Positions 38,406 to 46,848 of a stretch of 64,000 nucleotides of DNA are shown piece after piece. The stretch covers positions 2,976,001-3,040,000 of the forward strand of contig NZ_JACCBV010000001.1 in assembly GCF_013409785.1 (NCBI RefSeq), given 5' to 3'. The notes beneath the pieces are model-generated. The model ran no database searches. It was not told the DNA's origin and was given only the letters and a program-made list of their open reading frames with translations. This DNA is from Microbacterium immunditiarum. Its GTDB lineage: Bacteria; Actinomycetota; Actinomycetes; Actinomycetales; Microbacteriaceae. The position numbers were made by a program, and so were the translations under genes. Within the stretch, counting starts at the first letter, position 1. Every line of letters begins with the position of its first letter.

Positions 38406-38867
38406 TCAGCTCCCGGCCGCGGCCTTCCGCTCGCCCGACTCGAGGCGGATCGCCCGCCGCACGGCCTCGCGCGCACGGCGCCGGTCGCCGGCCGCATCGT
38501 ACGCGAGCGCGAGGCGGTACCAGGCGCGCCAGTCCGCTGGGTTCTCCTCGACGTCACTGCGGTACTTCGGGAAGACGGCGTCGCCGTCCTCGCGCATCAC
38601 GCGGCCGCTCGGGCGCACCGCCACCTCTTCACTCGGCAGGGCCCCTTCTGCCTCGAGGCGGCGCGCGAGCTGCTCGGCCCGGAACCCGAACCACAGCTCG
38701 CGCCCGAGACCCCACGCCGCGATGAGCGGAAGCACGACGAGGGCGACGCCCATCAGGACGCCGACCGCGTCACCGCTCATGAGCAGCAGGACCGCCCGTT
38801 GCCCGACGAGCAGGATGTACAGCGCGAGCGCGGCCGCCATGACGACGACCCCGATGCGCGCGCTCAT
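38406..38867 (-). CDS. Small membrane protein with TPR-like C-terminus
   Basis: 153 residues: two transmembrane helices (about 5-30 and 37-55), a connecting region, then a TPR-like helical pair (WRAWYRLALAYDAAGDRRRAREAVRRAI; quoted parts WYRLALAYDAAG and ARRAIRLE-like end). Function unknown. Its ATG overlaps the dapB stop (ATGA), so it is cotranscribed with dapB. Confidence 0.82.
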   Translation of the reverse strand: MSARIGVVVMAAALALYILLVGQRAVLLLMSGDAVGVLMGVALVVLPLIAAWGLGRELWFGFRAEQLARRLEAEGALPSEEVAVRPSGRVMREDGDAVFPKYRSDVEENPADWRAWYRLALAYDAAGDRRRAREAVRRAIRLESGERKAAAGS

Positions 38868-39676
38868 GCGGGGGTCACGCCGGCGACCTGGCCCGAGACG
38901 TCTCCGTCGCTCACGGGCGGCTCCTCGACCACGCCGGGCACGCGTACGCCGAGGTCGATGAAGCTGTCGAGGCCGACGGTGACGCCCCGGGCGTCGCGCG
39001 CCGCGCGGAGGGCGATGCGGATGCCGGGCGCATACGCGAGCGCGGGATCCAGCGTGTCGTGCGTGATCGTCACCGACTCCCCCGGCCCGGACAGGATCAC
39101 GTCCTGCTTGGCGACGACCCCCGGGCGGCGCAGCGAGTGCACAGGCACGCTCGCGACCTGCTGACCGCGGGCGCGCTGATCGACGTGCGGCGACTCGACG
39201 GGGCCGACCGCACCGCGCGCCGCCGCGATGAGCTCCGCGGTGCGCACGGCGGTGCCGCTCGGCGAGTCGATCTTCGTCTCGCGGTGCGCCTCGACGATCT
39301 CGATCGACCGGAAGAAGGGTGCCGCCGCGGCGGCGAGCGCCGTGCTGAGCACCGACCCCAGAGAGAAATTCGGGATGAAGACCGCGCCGGTGCCCGCGGC
39401 GGTCACGAGCGGGCGCACGAGCGCGATGCGTTCGGCCGACCATCCCGATGTCCCGACGAGCACGTTGATGCCGCGATCGATGGCCCCGCGCACGACGTCG
39501 ATCGAGACGGCCGGCGACGACGCGTCGACCACGAGGTCGGCGCCGTCGAGCTCGTCGAGCGTGGATCGCGATGACAACACGGAGTGCACTTCGAAGCCGT
39601 CCTCGGCCTTGACGACGGAGCGGATGATCCCGCCGAGCTTGCCTGTCCCGCCCACGATGGCCACGCGCGTCGTCAT
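38864..39676 (-). CDS. dapB: 4-hydroxy-tetrahydrodipicolinate reductase
   Basis: NAD(P)H-dependent reductase of the diaminopimelate pathway. 270 residues. Rossmann motif IVGGTGKLGG and the catalytic segment EAHRETKIDSPSGTA: the first catalytic His and the Lys are kept, while the second His of the usual E-x-H-H is Arg and DAPSGT reads DSPSGT. This is a divergent but recognisable catalytic region. Leaderless start is likely: TAGGCT ends six bases before the ATG. Confidence 0.94.
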   Translation of the reverse strand: MTTRVAIVGGTGKLGGIIRSVVKAEDGFEVHSVLSSRSTLDELDGADLVVDASSPAVSIDVVRGAIDRGINVLVGTSGWSAERIALVRPLVTAAGTGAVFIPNFSLGSVLSTALAAAAAPFFRSIEIVEAHRETKIDSPSGTAVRTAELIAAARGAVGPVESPHVDQRARGQQVASVPVHSLRRPGVVAKQDVILSGPGESVTITHDTLDPALAYAPGIRIALRAARDARGVTVGLDSFIDLGVRVPGVVEEPPVSDGDVSGQVAGVTPA

Positions 39677-39682
39677 GCGTCC

Positions 39683-39688
39683 AGCCTA
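39683..39688 (-). promoter_or_regulatory. -10 element for leaderless dapB
   Basis: TAGGCT on the minus strand ends exactly six bases before the ATG at 39676. It shares a 56-base intergenic space with the divergent promoter at 39721. Confidence 0.5.
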
Positions 39689-39720
39689 ATCGCGCACGAG
39701 GAGACGCCGACCGGCCGACC

Positions 39721-39726
39721 TAGGAT
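39721..39726 (+). promoter_or_regulatory. -10 element for leaderless GNAT gene
   Basis: TAGGAT ends exactly six bases before the ATG at 39733. Back-to-back with the dapB promoter. Confidence 0.5.
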
Positions 39727-39732
39727 CGAAGG

Positions 39733-40203
39733 ATGGCCGAAATCGTCGAGGCATCCGTCGACTCACCCGAAGCGCATGCCCTCCTCGCCGACTACTTCGC
39801 GCTGCGCGCCGAGATCTTCCCCGGCGGCGGCTACCGCACGGTGTTCCCCGATCCCGCGGCCTTCGAGCCGCCGGCCGGAGTGTTCGTGATGGTGAGCGAC
39901 GACGACGGCACGCCCGTCGGCTGCGGCGGCATCCGCCGCGTCCCGGACGGCCCTGCGGGCATCCGCTACGAGGTCAAGCACCTGTACCTCGCCCCCGCGA
40001 CGCGCGGGCGAGGATGGGGCCGGATGCTCCTCGCCGACCTCGAGCGCCGGGCGCGCGAATGGGGCGCCGCCGAGCTCGTGCTCGACACCCACCACACCCT
40101 CGAGGCCGCGGGCGGTCTCTACGCGGCGAGCGGGTTCACGCAGATCGAGCCGTACAACGACAACCCGAACGCGACCCGCTGGTACGCCAAATCGCTCGCC
40201 TGA
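39733..40203 (+). CDS. GNAT-family N-acetyltransferase
   Basis: 156-residue acetyltransferase, substrate unknown. The acetyl-CoA loop is in VKHLYLAPATRGRGWGRMLLADL, quoted here as ATRGRGWGRML; THHTLEAAGGLYAASGF gives motif B, and the tail PYNDNPNATRWYAKSL resembles PaiA/putative GCN5 members that end with YNDNPYAHHWFEK. Divergent from dapB; probably leaderless. Confidence 0.87.
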   Translation: MAEIVEASVDSPEAHALLADYFALRAEIFPGGGYRTVFPDPAAFEPPAGVFVMVSDDDGTPVGCGGIRRVPDGPAGIRYEVKHLYLAPATRGRGWGRMLLADLERRAREWGAAELVLDTHHTLEAAGGLYAASGFTQIEPYNDNPNATRWYAKSLA

Positions 40204-40209
40204 ACAACG

Positions 40210-40812
40210 TCAGACGGGGTAGGCCTCGGGCAGGCCGGTGCGCAGCTCGACGGGCAGGTGCGCCATGTCGTTGTGCGACACGAGCGTCCACGGGCGGCCC
40301 TGCTTCTGCGCGATGACGGTGAGGCCGCAGTGCGCCTGGTTGAGCGTCATCCACCGCCACTCGGGCGCCTGCAGGACCTCGCGCACGAACCATGCGATGA
40401 CGAAGTTGTGCGTGATGAGCAGCTCGTGCACCTCGCCCGGGCGGCGCACGAGGAACTCGCTCACGGCGTCGCCCATCTGCGCGCGCCCCGCTTCGATCTC
40501 GGCGTCGGTGACGCCGCCGAAGAAGGGCTCGAACGCCGCCGGCGTCTCGGGGGTCATGCCGGTCGGGACGCAGTCGAACAGGAGCGCCGAGGGCTCGGGG
40601 TTCACCGACGGCATGCGGTCGGCCACCGCGTGCGCGGTCTGGCTCGCGCGCTCGAGGGGCGAGTGCCACACGGCGTCGAACGGCACGCCGGACATGCGAT
40701 CGGCCAGGAGCGCGGCCTGTCGGCGGCCGCGCGGCGAGAGGGGTCCGTCGGCGAGACCGTGCTCGGCGTCCTGATGCTCGCCGTGCCGCACGAGGTAGAT
40801 GTAGTGCGTCAC
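40210..40812 (-). CDS. Histidine phosphatase family protein
   Basis: 200-residue cytosolic phosphatase of the phosphoglycerate-mutase-like superfamily. Catalytic RHG in YLVRHGEHQDA, conserved Arg in SPLERASQTA, and the second His in LITHNFVIAWF. Substrate cannot be assigned. The start is GTG at 40812. Convergent with the GNAT gene, leaving six bases between. Confidence 0.88.
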   Translation of the reverse strand: MTHYIYLVRHGEHQDAEHGLADGPLSPRGRRQAALLADRMSGVPFDAVWHSPLERASQTAHAVADRMPSVNPEPSALLFDCVPTGMTPETPAAFEPFFGGVTDAEIEAGRAQMGDAVSEFLVRRPGEVHELLITHNFVIAWFVREVLQAPEWRWMTLNQAHCGLTVIAQKQGRPWTLVSHNDMAHLPVELRTGLPEAYPV

Positions 40813-40920
40813 ACCAGCTCACTTCGTCGGGGGGATTGCGCGCTCGGAGGCACCCCTCCACCCTACGACAACGTCACGCACGAGCCCGCCCGTCCGCACG
40901 GACTGTGGACAGCCCGAGGA

Positions 40921-41985
40921 CTATTCAGACGCGCGACCGATGTCGGCGAGCTGCGCGCGGTTGAGGCGGACGCCCACACCCTGCACGAGCTCCTCGACGT
41001 GCTGCGGAGCGAACGCGTTGATGATCGGCGCCGTCACGAGCCGCTGCGCGAGCAGCCAAGCCACCGCGACCGCGGCGTCGGGCACCCCGAGCTCGGAGCC
41101 GACCGCGTCCAGCGCGCGCAGCGTGCGGCTGCCGCGCCGATTGAGGTTCGCCGCGAGCTGAGCGCCGCGCACCGAGAGCGCACCGCGTACGCGCGTGCGG
41201 TGCCGGCCCGCGAGGAAGCCGTGCTCGAGCGCGTGCGACGGAGTCACGGCCATGCCCTGCGCACCGGCGACGAGCCGCAGGTCGTCGTCGAACTCGTGGC
41301 GGCGCAGGACGTTGTAGGGGACGTCGAGCACCGTGATGCGCGGGAAGCCCGCCGATGCGAAGATGCGCGCCTCGACGAGCTGCGCGGCCGAGTAGCCGAT
41401 CGCCGCGAGGGACCCGATCTTGCCGGACTCGACGAGCCACTCCGCCGTCGCGAGCGTGTCTTCGAGCGCGGTGGACGTGTCGGCCGTCGCGTCGAGGTAC
41501 AGCACGTCGATGCGATCGGTGCGCAGGCGCGTGAGCGACGACTCGACCGCACGCACGAGGTTGACGGGGCCGAGGCCGGGGTGGTCGGGGTTGCCGCCGA
41601 CGCGCACCATGAGCACGATGTCGTCGCGGATGCCGCGCGAGTGCAGCCACTGCCCGACGATGTGCTCGCTGCGGCCTCCCGAGAAGCTGTCGGCGGTGTG
41701 CAGCGCATTGCCGCCCAGCTCGATGAACGCGTCGATGATCGCGTGGCTGGACTCCAGGTCGACGTTCCAGCCGAACTCGGCGCCGCCGAGGATGAGCGGG
41801 AAGACGTCGAGCCCGGTCTCGCCGAGTCGGACGCGGACGCTCTCGCCGACGGAGGGACCCTGCACCGGGATGGGCGCGGACGGGTGCGGAGCAGGGGGCG
41901 CCGCGGCATCCGTCGCCTGTGCGGCCACTGCCACGCCGGCCAGATGCGTCGTCGTTCGCTTCGAATCGACGTCGAAGTAAGCCAT
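40921..41985 (-). CDS. Aldo/keto reductase-like protein lacking the catalytic tetrad
   Basis: 354 residues, AKR barrel after an about 50-residue low-complexity start. By motif alignment all four catalytic residues are replaced: the Asp of FDTA is His96 (LHTAD), the Tyr is Phe101 (ADSFSGG), the Lys of TKVG is Arg128 (VRVG), and the His of LYQLH is Asp165 (VLYLDATAD). The cofactor loop usually PxPG(A/T)R-S reads APIINAFAPQ. The fold is otherwise intact, so it looks like a conserved pseudoenzyme with a binding or sensing role rather than a decayed gene. ATG at 41985 has GAGGGGG about nine bases upstream. Confidence 0.85.
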   Translation of the reverse strand: MAYFDVDSKRTTTHLAGVAVAAQATDAAAPPAPHPSAPIPVQGPSVGESVRVRLGETGLDVFPLILGGAEFGWNVDLESSHAIIDAFIELGGNALHTADSFSGGRSEHIVGQWLHSRGIRDDIVLMVRVGGNPDHPGLGPVNLVRAVESSLTRLRTDRIDVLYLDATADTSTALEDTLATAEWLVESGKIGSLAAIGYSAAQLVEARIFASAGFPRITVLDVPYNVLRRHEFDDDLRLVAGAQGMAVTPSHALEHGFLAGRHRTRVRGALSVRGAQLAANLNRRGSRTLRALDAVGSELGVPDAAVAVAWLLAQRLVTAPIINAFAPQHVEELVQGVGVRLNRAQLADIGRASE

Positions 41986-41998
41986 GTGCCACACCCCC

Positions 41999-42026
41999 TC
42001 ACGATGTCCTAGAGGACGAATCGTGA
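41999..42026 (-). repeat. Two-part inverted repeat in front of the AKR-like gene
   Basis: Outer arms TCACGAT/ATCGTGA (41999-42005, 42020-42026) enclose inner arms GTCCT/AGGAC (42006-42010, 42013-42017) around AG, with an unpaired GA. It sits directly before the ribosome site, so it could be an operator or an RNA stem. Confidence 0.6.
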
Positions 42027-42207
42027 CCTTTTGATGCCTTTGTGCCCCCCGGCACGTAACTACAGGCTAGGACAGGCCACAGACAACACCGGACGTTGAG
42101 GGGAACCTACGGTAAACATTGCGTAACGCTTGCATCACGATGAGTCACGGATGCCGCGGGCCGTCCCCCATTCGGAGGACAGGAGCCGGTGTGGACCGAA
42201 GACGGGA

Positions 42208-42243
42208 ATGCCCGCCCCTGCCCAAAACGGGAGGGGCGGGCAT
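42208..42243 (-). terminator. Hairpin after pnp
   Basis: Perfect 12-bp stem ATGCCCGCCCCT/AGGGGCGGGCAT (42208-42219 and 42232-42243), 18 bases past the pnp stop. The stem is strong but there is no U-tract. It may terminate, or block 3' exonucleases. Confidence 0.65.
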
Positions 42244-42261
42244 CCGGGATCCGAACTGCGA

Positions 42262-44538
42262 TCAGCCTTCGGCAGGAGCCTCGGGGCCGACGCTCGCAAC
42301 CGCACGGCTCTCCTGGTCGGCCTCCTCGAGCACCGGCTCCAGCGACAGCTTGCCGCGGTCGTCGATCTTCGTGATGCGCACGAGCAGCTTCTGCCCGACG
42401 CCCAGCACGTCCTCGACGTTCTCGACGCGCTTGCCGCCGGCGAGCTTGCGGACCTCGCTGACGTGCAGCAGGCCGTCCTTGCCGGGCAGGAGCGAGATGA
42501 ACGCGCCGAAGGTCGCGATCTTCACGACCGTGCCCAGGAACTGCTCGCCGACTTCGGGGTTGGTCGGGTTGGCGATCGCGTTCACCTGGGCGCGCGCGGC
42601 CTCGGCCGACGGGCCGTCGGTCGCGCCGATGTAGACGGTGCCGTCCTCCTCGATGGAGATCTCGGCGCCGGTCTCGTCCTGGATCGCGTTGATCGTCTTG
42701 CCCTTGGGGCCGATGAGCTCGCCGATCTTGTCGACCGGGATCTGCACGCTGATCACGCGCGGGGCCGTCGGGGCCATCTCGTCGGGACCGTCGATCGCCG
42801 CGTTGATGACATCGAGGATGCGCATGCGCGCGTCCTTGGCCTGCTGAAGCGCCGCCGACAGCACCGACGACGGGATGCCGTCGAGCTTCGTGTCGAGCTG
42901 GATCGCCGTGACGAACTCGCTCGTGCCGGCGACCTTGAAGTCCATGTCGCCCAGCGCGTCCTCGGCGCCGAGGATGTCGGTCAGCGCGGCGTAGCGCGTC
43001 TGGCCGTCCACCTCGTCGGACACGAGCCCCATCGCGATGCCCGCGACCGGAGCGCGCAGCGGCACACCGGCGTTGAGCAGCGACAGGGTCGACGCGCACA
43101 CCGAGCCCATCGACGTCGAGCCGTTCGAGCCCAGCGCCTCGGACACCTGGCGGATCGCGTAGGGGAACTCCTCACGCGACGGCAGCACCGGGACGAGCGC
43201 GCGCTCGGCGAGGAATCCGTGGCCGATCTCGCGGCGCTTGGGGCTGCCCACACGACCCGTCTCACCCGTCGAGTAGGGCGGGAAGTTGTAGTGGTGCATG
43301 TAGCGCTTGTGCGTGACGGGCGACAGCGAGTCGATCTGCTGCTCCATTTTGAGCATGTTCAGCGTGGTGACGCCCAGGATCTGGGTCTCGCCGCGCTGGA
43401 AGATCGCCGAGCCGTGGACGCGCGGGATGACCTGCACCTCGGCGTCGAGCGGACGTATGTCGGCGAGGCCACGACCGTCGATGCGGACGCTCTCGGTGAG
43501 GATGCGACCGCGCACGATCTTCTTGGTCACGGACTTGTAGGCGGCCGAGAACTCGATCGTCGCGACGGCAGGAAGCTCGTTCGCCTCGACCGCGGCGATG
43601 AGCTCGCCCTTGACCCGCTCGCGGATCGCGTCGTCGGCGTTCTGACGCTCCTGCTTGTCGGCGATCTGGTACACCGGCACGAGCTCGTCGTACGCGCGGG
43701 CGGCGACGAAGTCGTAGGTCTCCTGGCTGTAGGGCAGGAACACGGGATACGGCTGGATCTCCTTCGCCGCCGCGTTCGCCACGACGTTCTGCGCGGCCAC
43801 GAGCTCGCGGATGAAGGGCTTCGCCGCCTCGAGGCCCTGAGCGACGATCTCCTCGCTGGGCTTGGTGGCGCCGGCCTTGATGAGGTTCCAGCTGTGCTCG
43901 GTCGCCTCGGCCTCGACCATCATGATCGCGACGTCGCCGTCCTCGAGCACGCGGCCCGCGACGACGAGGTCGAACACGGCGTCCTCGAGGACCTTCGTGT
44001 TCGGGAACGCGACCCACTGGTCGGAGTGCTCGCCGTGGCCTGGAACGAGCGCGAGGCGCACGCCCGCGATCGGACCCGAGAACGGCAGGCCCGAGATCTG
44101 GGTCGACAGCGATGCCGCGTTGATCGCGAGCGCGTCGTAGAACTCACCCGGCGCGATCGAGAGCACCGTCACGACGATCTGGACCTCGTTGCGCAGGCCG
44201 TCGACGAACGACGGACGCAGCGGGCGGTCGATCAGGCGGCACACGAGGATCGCGTCGGTGGAGGGACGGCCCTCGCGACGGAAGAACGAGCCGGGGATCT
44301 TGCCGGCCGCGTACGAGCGCTCCTCGACATCGACCGTCAGCGGGAAGAAGTCGAAGCCCTCACGGGGCTGCTTGCTGGCGCTGGTGGCCGACAGGAGCAT
44401 CGTCTCCTCGTCGAGGTACGCCGCCACGGCGCCCTGGGCCTGCTGGGCCAGTCGTCCGGTCTCGAACCGGACCGTGCGGGTGCCGAAGCGTCCGTTGTCG
44501 AGGACGGCTTCGGCGAACGTGATTTCAGGACCTTCCAA
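42262..44538 (-). CDS. pnp: Polyribonucleotide nucleotidyltransferase (PNPase), with TTG start
   Basis: 3'-5' phosphorolytic exoribonuclease of the RNA degradosome. 758 residues: two RNase PH cores ([22 protein letters not shown] early; [14 protein letters not shown] in the second), then KH ([19 protein letters not shown] region) and S1 ([13 protein letters not shown]). The start is TTG at 44536-44538: no ATG fits, [16 protein letters not shown] is the family N-terminus, and AAGGAGAG lies five bases upstream. A hairpin is in the leader. Together these suggest limited, feedback-controlled translation, as known for pnp elsewhere. Confidence 0.95.
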   Translation of the reverse strand: MEGPEITFAEAVLDNGRFGTRTVRFETGRLAQQAQGAVAAYLDEETMLLSATSASKQPREGFDFFPLTVDVEERSYAAGKIPGSFFRREGRPSTDAILVCRLIDRPLRPSFVDGLRNEVQIVVTVLSIAPGEFYDALAINAASLSTQISGLPFSGPIAGVRLALVPGHGEHSDQWVAFPNTKVLEDAVFDLVVAGRVLEDGDVAIMMVEAEATEHSWNLIKAGATKPSEEIVAQGLEAAKPFIRELVAAQNVVANAAAKEIQPYPVFLPYSQETYDFVAARAYDELVPVYQIADKQERQNADDAIRERVKGELIAAVEANELPAVATIEFSAAYKSVTKKIVRGRILTESVRIDGRGLADIRPLDAEVQVIPRVHGSAIFQRGETQILGVTTLNMLKMEQQIDSLSPVTHKRYMHHYNFPPYSTGETGRVGSPKRREIGHGFLAERALVPVLPSREEFPYAIRQVSEALGSNGSTSMGSVCASTLSLLNAGVPLRAPVAGIAMGLVSDEVDGQTRYAALTDILGAEDALGDMDFKVAGTSEFVTAIQLDTKLDGIPSSVLSAALQQAKDARMRILDVINAAIDGPDEMAPTAPRVISVQIPVDKIGELIGPKGKTINAIQDETGAEISIEEDGTVYIGATDGPSAEAARAQVNAIANPTNPEVGEQFLGTVVKIATFGAFISLLPGKDGLLHVSEVRKLAGGKRVENVEDVLGVGQKLLVRITKIDDRGKLSLEPVLEEADQESRAVASVGPEAPAEG

Positions 44539-44562
44539 GAGGTCTCTCCTTCTTTGTTTAGC

Positions 44563-44587
44563 CTCGCCCGGCCGTCTGCCGGACGAG
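44563..44587 (-). promoter_or_regulatory. Stem-loop in the pnp leader
   Basis: On the minus-strand RNA CUCGUCCGGC pairs with GCCGGGCGAG (10 bp, one U-G pair) around a 5-base loop, 25 bases before the TTG. Leader stems cut by RNase III underlie pnp autoregulation in E. coli; a similar role here is inferred. Confidence 0.55.
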
Positions 44588-44656
44588 GGTCTATCGAAGG
44601 AGCAGGAACAGGCAGATCTCGACGCGCGGCATCGCCGCGGGACTCGCCAGCGCTGG

Positions 44657-44743
44657 TCACCAGTCGAAGATCACCCGCCGCATCGCGTCGGGGAACCCAC
44701 CACAGGGGACCAGCTTCCTGCCGGCCTGCTCCGTGAGGCTCAT
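44657..44743 (-). CDS. Possible 28-residue leader peptide upstream of pnp
   Basis: An ATG at 44743 opens 28 codons (starts [10 protein letters not shown], ends MRRVIFDW) lying inside the probable pnp leader. Position-specific GC is gene-like (third position nearly all G/C, second near half). There is no ribosome site. I do not recognise the peptide. It may be a uORF influencing pnp, or chance. Confidence 0.3.
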   Translation of the reverse strand: MSLTEQAGRKLVPCGGFPDAMRRVIFDW

Positions 44744-44853
44744 TTTGAGTTGAGCGGATGCCGCGAAGGCAGCCTTGTCGATCCTAGCAGTGCGGCTTCT
44801 GGCCACCCACCTGGGGGTATTCCGCGCAGGTGGCGACCCGTGGGCGGCACCCC

Positions 44854-44859
44854 TAGGGT
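44854..44859 (+). promoter_or_regulatory. -10 element for leaderless DUF5302 gene
   Basis: TAGGGT ends exactly six bases before the ATG at 44866. Confidence 0.5.
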
Positions 44860-44865
44860 GGGGGC

Positions 44866-45048
44866 ATGAGCACCGACGACAAGCCGGCGGGCGCGGCATC
44901 CGATGAGATGAAGCGCAAGTTCAAAGAAGCACTCGACAAGAAGAACGCGCAGCACCGCGAGGGCGAAGCGCACCTGGACGGCGACTCGTCCGTCCACGGC
45001 ACGCACGGCGCGATCACGAAGCGAGAGTTCCGCCGCAAGAGCGGATGA
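44866..45048 (+). CDS. DUF5302 family protein
   Basis: 60-residue, highly charged soluble protein of the actinobacterial DUF5302 family, function unknown. KRKFKEALDKKNAQHREGEAH is quoted in part as KRKFKEALDKKNAQH; the tail HGAITKREFRRKSG is the family end. Probably leaderless. The first of three very small genes in a row (44866, 45066, 45202). Confidence 0.85.
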   Translation: MSTDDKPAGAASDEMKRKFKEALDKKNAQHREGEAHLDGDSSVHGTHGAITKREFRRKSG

Positions 45049-45065
45049 CGCGAAGGAGCACGGCG

Positions 45066-45200
45066 ATGGTCTTCGATCCGACGTTCCACGAGATCTCCGG
45101 CGACGCCGGCGAACTGCCCGACCTCGACGGCTCCGACCCCGGCGCCGCTCCGTTGGAGGACGTCGACGCCGCGGATCTGCCGCCGGAAGGCGAGGAGTGA
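45066..45200 (+). CDS. 44-residue acidic protein
   Basis: Short acidic protein beginning MVFDPTFHEISGDAG and ending LPPEGEE; about a third of residues are Asp or Glu and there is no Lys or Arg. GAAGGAG lies nine bases before the ATG. It sits 17 bases after the DUF5302 stop and one base before the next ATG, so it is in the same transcript. The family is not recognised. Confidence 0.7.
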   Translation: MVFDPTFHEISGDAGELPDLDGSDPGAAPLEDVDAADLPPEGEE

Positions 45201-45201
45201 C

Positions 45202-45387
45202 ATGAGCGACTTCCGCGAACGGATCCCCGACGACGAGCGCGAGGTGCCGATCGACGACGAGGACGAGCTGGAGCTTCCGCCGCCGACGATCGACCCGCTC
45301 GAGTCGGTCGAAGAGGAGTTCGACGACCAGGAGCTCGAGGGCCGCGAGGCGGCCATCGAGGCCGGGGAGATCGACCCTGACGACTGA
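45202..45387 (+). CDS. 61-residue acidic protein
   Basis: Very acidic small protein (MSDFRERIPDDEREVPIDDE start, EIDPDD end), more than 40% Asp/Glu. GAGGAG is four bases before the ATG. The family is not recognised; similar short acidic proteins next to DUF5302 genes are common in this group. The stop lies inside the probable start region of the MFS gene. Confidence 0.75.
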   Translation: MSDFRERIPDDEREVPIDDEDELELPPPTIDPLESVEEEFDDQELEGREAAIEAGEIDPDD

Positions 45388-46777
45388 CCCCTCGGCCCGG
45401 GAGTCGCCGGCGCGGGCCGGTGCCGCCTGGATCGTCGCCGCGCTGTGCACGGGCACGGCGCTGAGTGCGCTGAATTCGGGCATGATCGCGGTCGCCCTGA
45501 CCACGCTTCGCCGCGAGTTCTCGGTCGACGTGGCGACCGTCACGTGGGTCATCACCGTCTTCTACCTCACGTCAGCCGTGCTGCAGCCGCTCATGGGGCG
45601 GCTCGCCGACCGGTACGGCGCCCATCGCGTCTTCACGTTCGGCATGATCGTCGTCGCGATCGCGGGCGCCACGGGTCCGTTCGCACCGTCTCTCGAGTGG
45701 GTGTGCGTCGCGCGGGTCGTTCTCGCGGTCGGCACGGCCGCCGCGTTCCCGTCCGCCGCCGCGCTCCTGCGCTCGCTCGCACCACGGGGCGGCTTCGACG
45801 CGGCCCGGATCATCGGACGGATCCAGCTCATCGACACGAGCGCGGCTGCCATCGGGCCCGTGGTCGGCGGTGCGCTCATCCTTGCGGCGGGCTGGGAGGC
45901 GGTCTTCTGGATCAACGTGCCGCTCGCGGCGCTTGCGATCGTCAGCACGCGCGTCCTCATCCCGCGCGACGAGCCCCGCGACCGCGTTCCGCTCCGGCGG
46001 ACGCTGAGCGAGTCCGACATCCCGGGCCTGGTCGCGTTCGCGGCGACGGTCGCCGCGACGCTCATGTTCCTGCTCGCCCTCCCCGACGGGCCGGAATGGC
46101 CGCTGCTGGCCGTCGCGGTCGTCGCCTGCGCGCTCTTCGCATGGCGCGAGCCGCGAGCGCGCGTTCCTTTCATCGATCTTCGGCTCCTCGCCGCGAACCT
46201 GCCGCTCGTGCGCGTCTACGTCCTCTTCGTCATCGCGAACGTCGTGCTGTACGGCACGCTCTTCGGCATCCCGCAGTACCTCGAGGAGGACGCGTCGTAC
46301 TCGACCGCGATCGTGGGAGTCATGCTCGTGCCGCTCGCGGCGTTCAACGCGGTGCTCGCCCGCCCGATCGAGCGCCTCATCGACCGGTGGGGCGTCCGCC
46401 GCACGATGCTCGCGGGCGGCGCAGGGCTCGTCGTGGCGACCGCGGCGCTCCCGCTGCTCGCCCTGTCGCCGCAATGGTGGATCGTCCTGCTCGTCATGGC
46501 GGCCGTCGGCATCCCGTACGCGTTCGTGCTCATCTCGCTCACGCAGTCGCTCTACCGCACGGCGCCGCCCGCGATCGTCGGCCAGGCGGCCGGGCTCTTC
46601 CAGACGGCGCGGTCGATCGGCTGCATCTCGGCGGCGGCGGTCGTCGGCCTGTCGTTCTCGGGATCGGTGGGAGCGGACGACTGGATCGTGCTCTCGCTCG
46701 TGGTCGCGGCCGCGGCACTCGTGCTCGCCGTGACGATGGCGGCGACGGGCCGCCCGGCCGGCGCGCGTGCCGCGTGA
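45377..46777 (+). CDS. MFS drug exporter (EmrB/QacA type), probable CTG start
   Basis: Proton-driven multidrug exporter, 466 residues, 12-14 transmembrane segments. The first ATG in frame (45482) would start inside helix 1, since the frame before it reads AAWIVAALCTGTALSALNSG, a clear membrane segment. No ATG, GTG or TTG is available upstream. CTG at 45377 gives MTTDPSARESPARAG before helix 1 and has GGGGAG exactly seven bases upstream. The motif A loop is RLADRYGAHR and motif C-like GPVVGGALI is present. The start overlaps the small acidic gene by 11 bases. Confidence 0.85.
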   Translation: MTTDPSARESPARAGAAWIVAALCTGTALSALNSGMIAVALTTLRREFSVDVATVTWVITVFYLTSAVLQPLMGRLADRYGAHRVFTFGMIVVAIAGATGPFAPSLEWVCVARVVLAVGTAAAFPSAAALLRSLAPRGGFDAARIIGRIQLIDTSAAAIGPVVGGALILAAGWEAVFWINVPLAALAIVSTRVLIPRDEPRDRVPLRRTLSESDIPGLVAFAATVAATLMFLLALPDGPEWPLLAVAVVACALFAWREPRARVPFIDLRLLAANLPLVRVYVLFVIANVVLYGTLFGIPQYLEEDASYSTAIVGVMLVPLAAFNAVLARPIERLIDRWGVRRTMLAGGAGLVVATAALPLLALSPQWWIVLLVMAAVGIPYAFVLISLTQSLYRTAPPAIVGQAAGLFQTARSIGCISAAAVVGLSFSGSVGADDWIVLSLVVAAAALVLAVTMAATGRPAGARAA

Positions 46778-46814
46778 ATTCGCCCGCACTCGCGTGTTAC
46801 CTTGTAGTTCTATG

Positions 46815-46833
46815 TACCTAGCAGTTCTAGGTA
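46815..46833. promoter_or_regulatory. Operator of the PadR regulator
   Basis: Perfect 7-bp inverted repeat TACCTAG-N5-CTAGGTA, immediately before the GGAGGTGA ribosome site of the PadR gene. Position and symmetry fit autoregulation. Confidence 0.65.
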
Positions 46834-46848
46834 TACGGAGGTGACACG

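Larger units (their letters stand above)
44539..44865. other. Intergenic region between pnp and DUF5302 gene
   Basis: 327 bases. It holds the pnp leader with a hairpin at 44563-44587, a possible 28-codon upstream ORF at 44657-44743, a -10-like TAGGAT (minus strand, 44781-44786) that would give a leader of about 235 bases, and the leaderless promoter of the DUF5302 gene. Confidence 0.6.

Noticed and set aside
42130..44736. 868-codon open frame antisense to pnp
   Set aside because: Overlaps pnp entirely and runs through its terminator and leader hairpins; Arg/Glu/Asp-rich with no domain.
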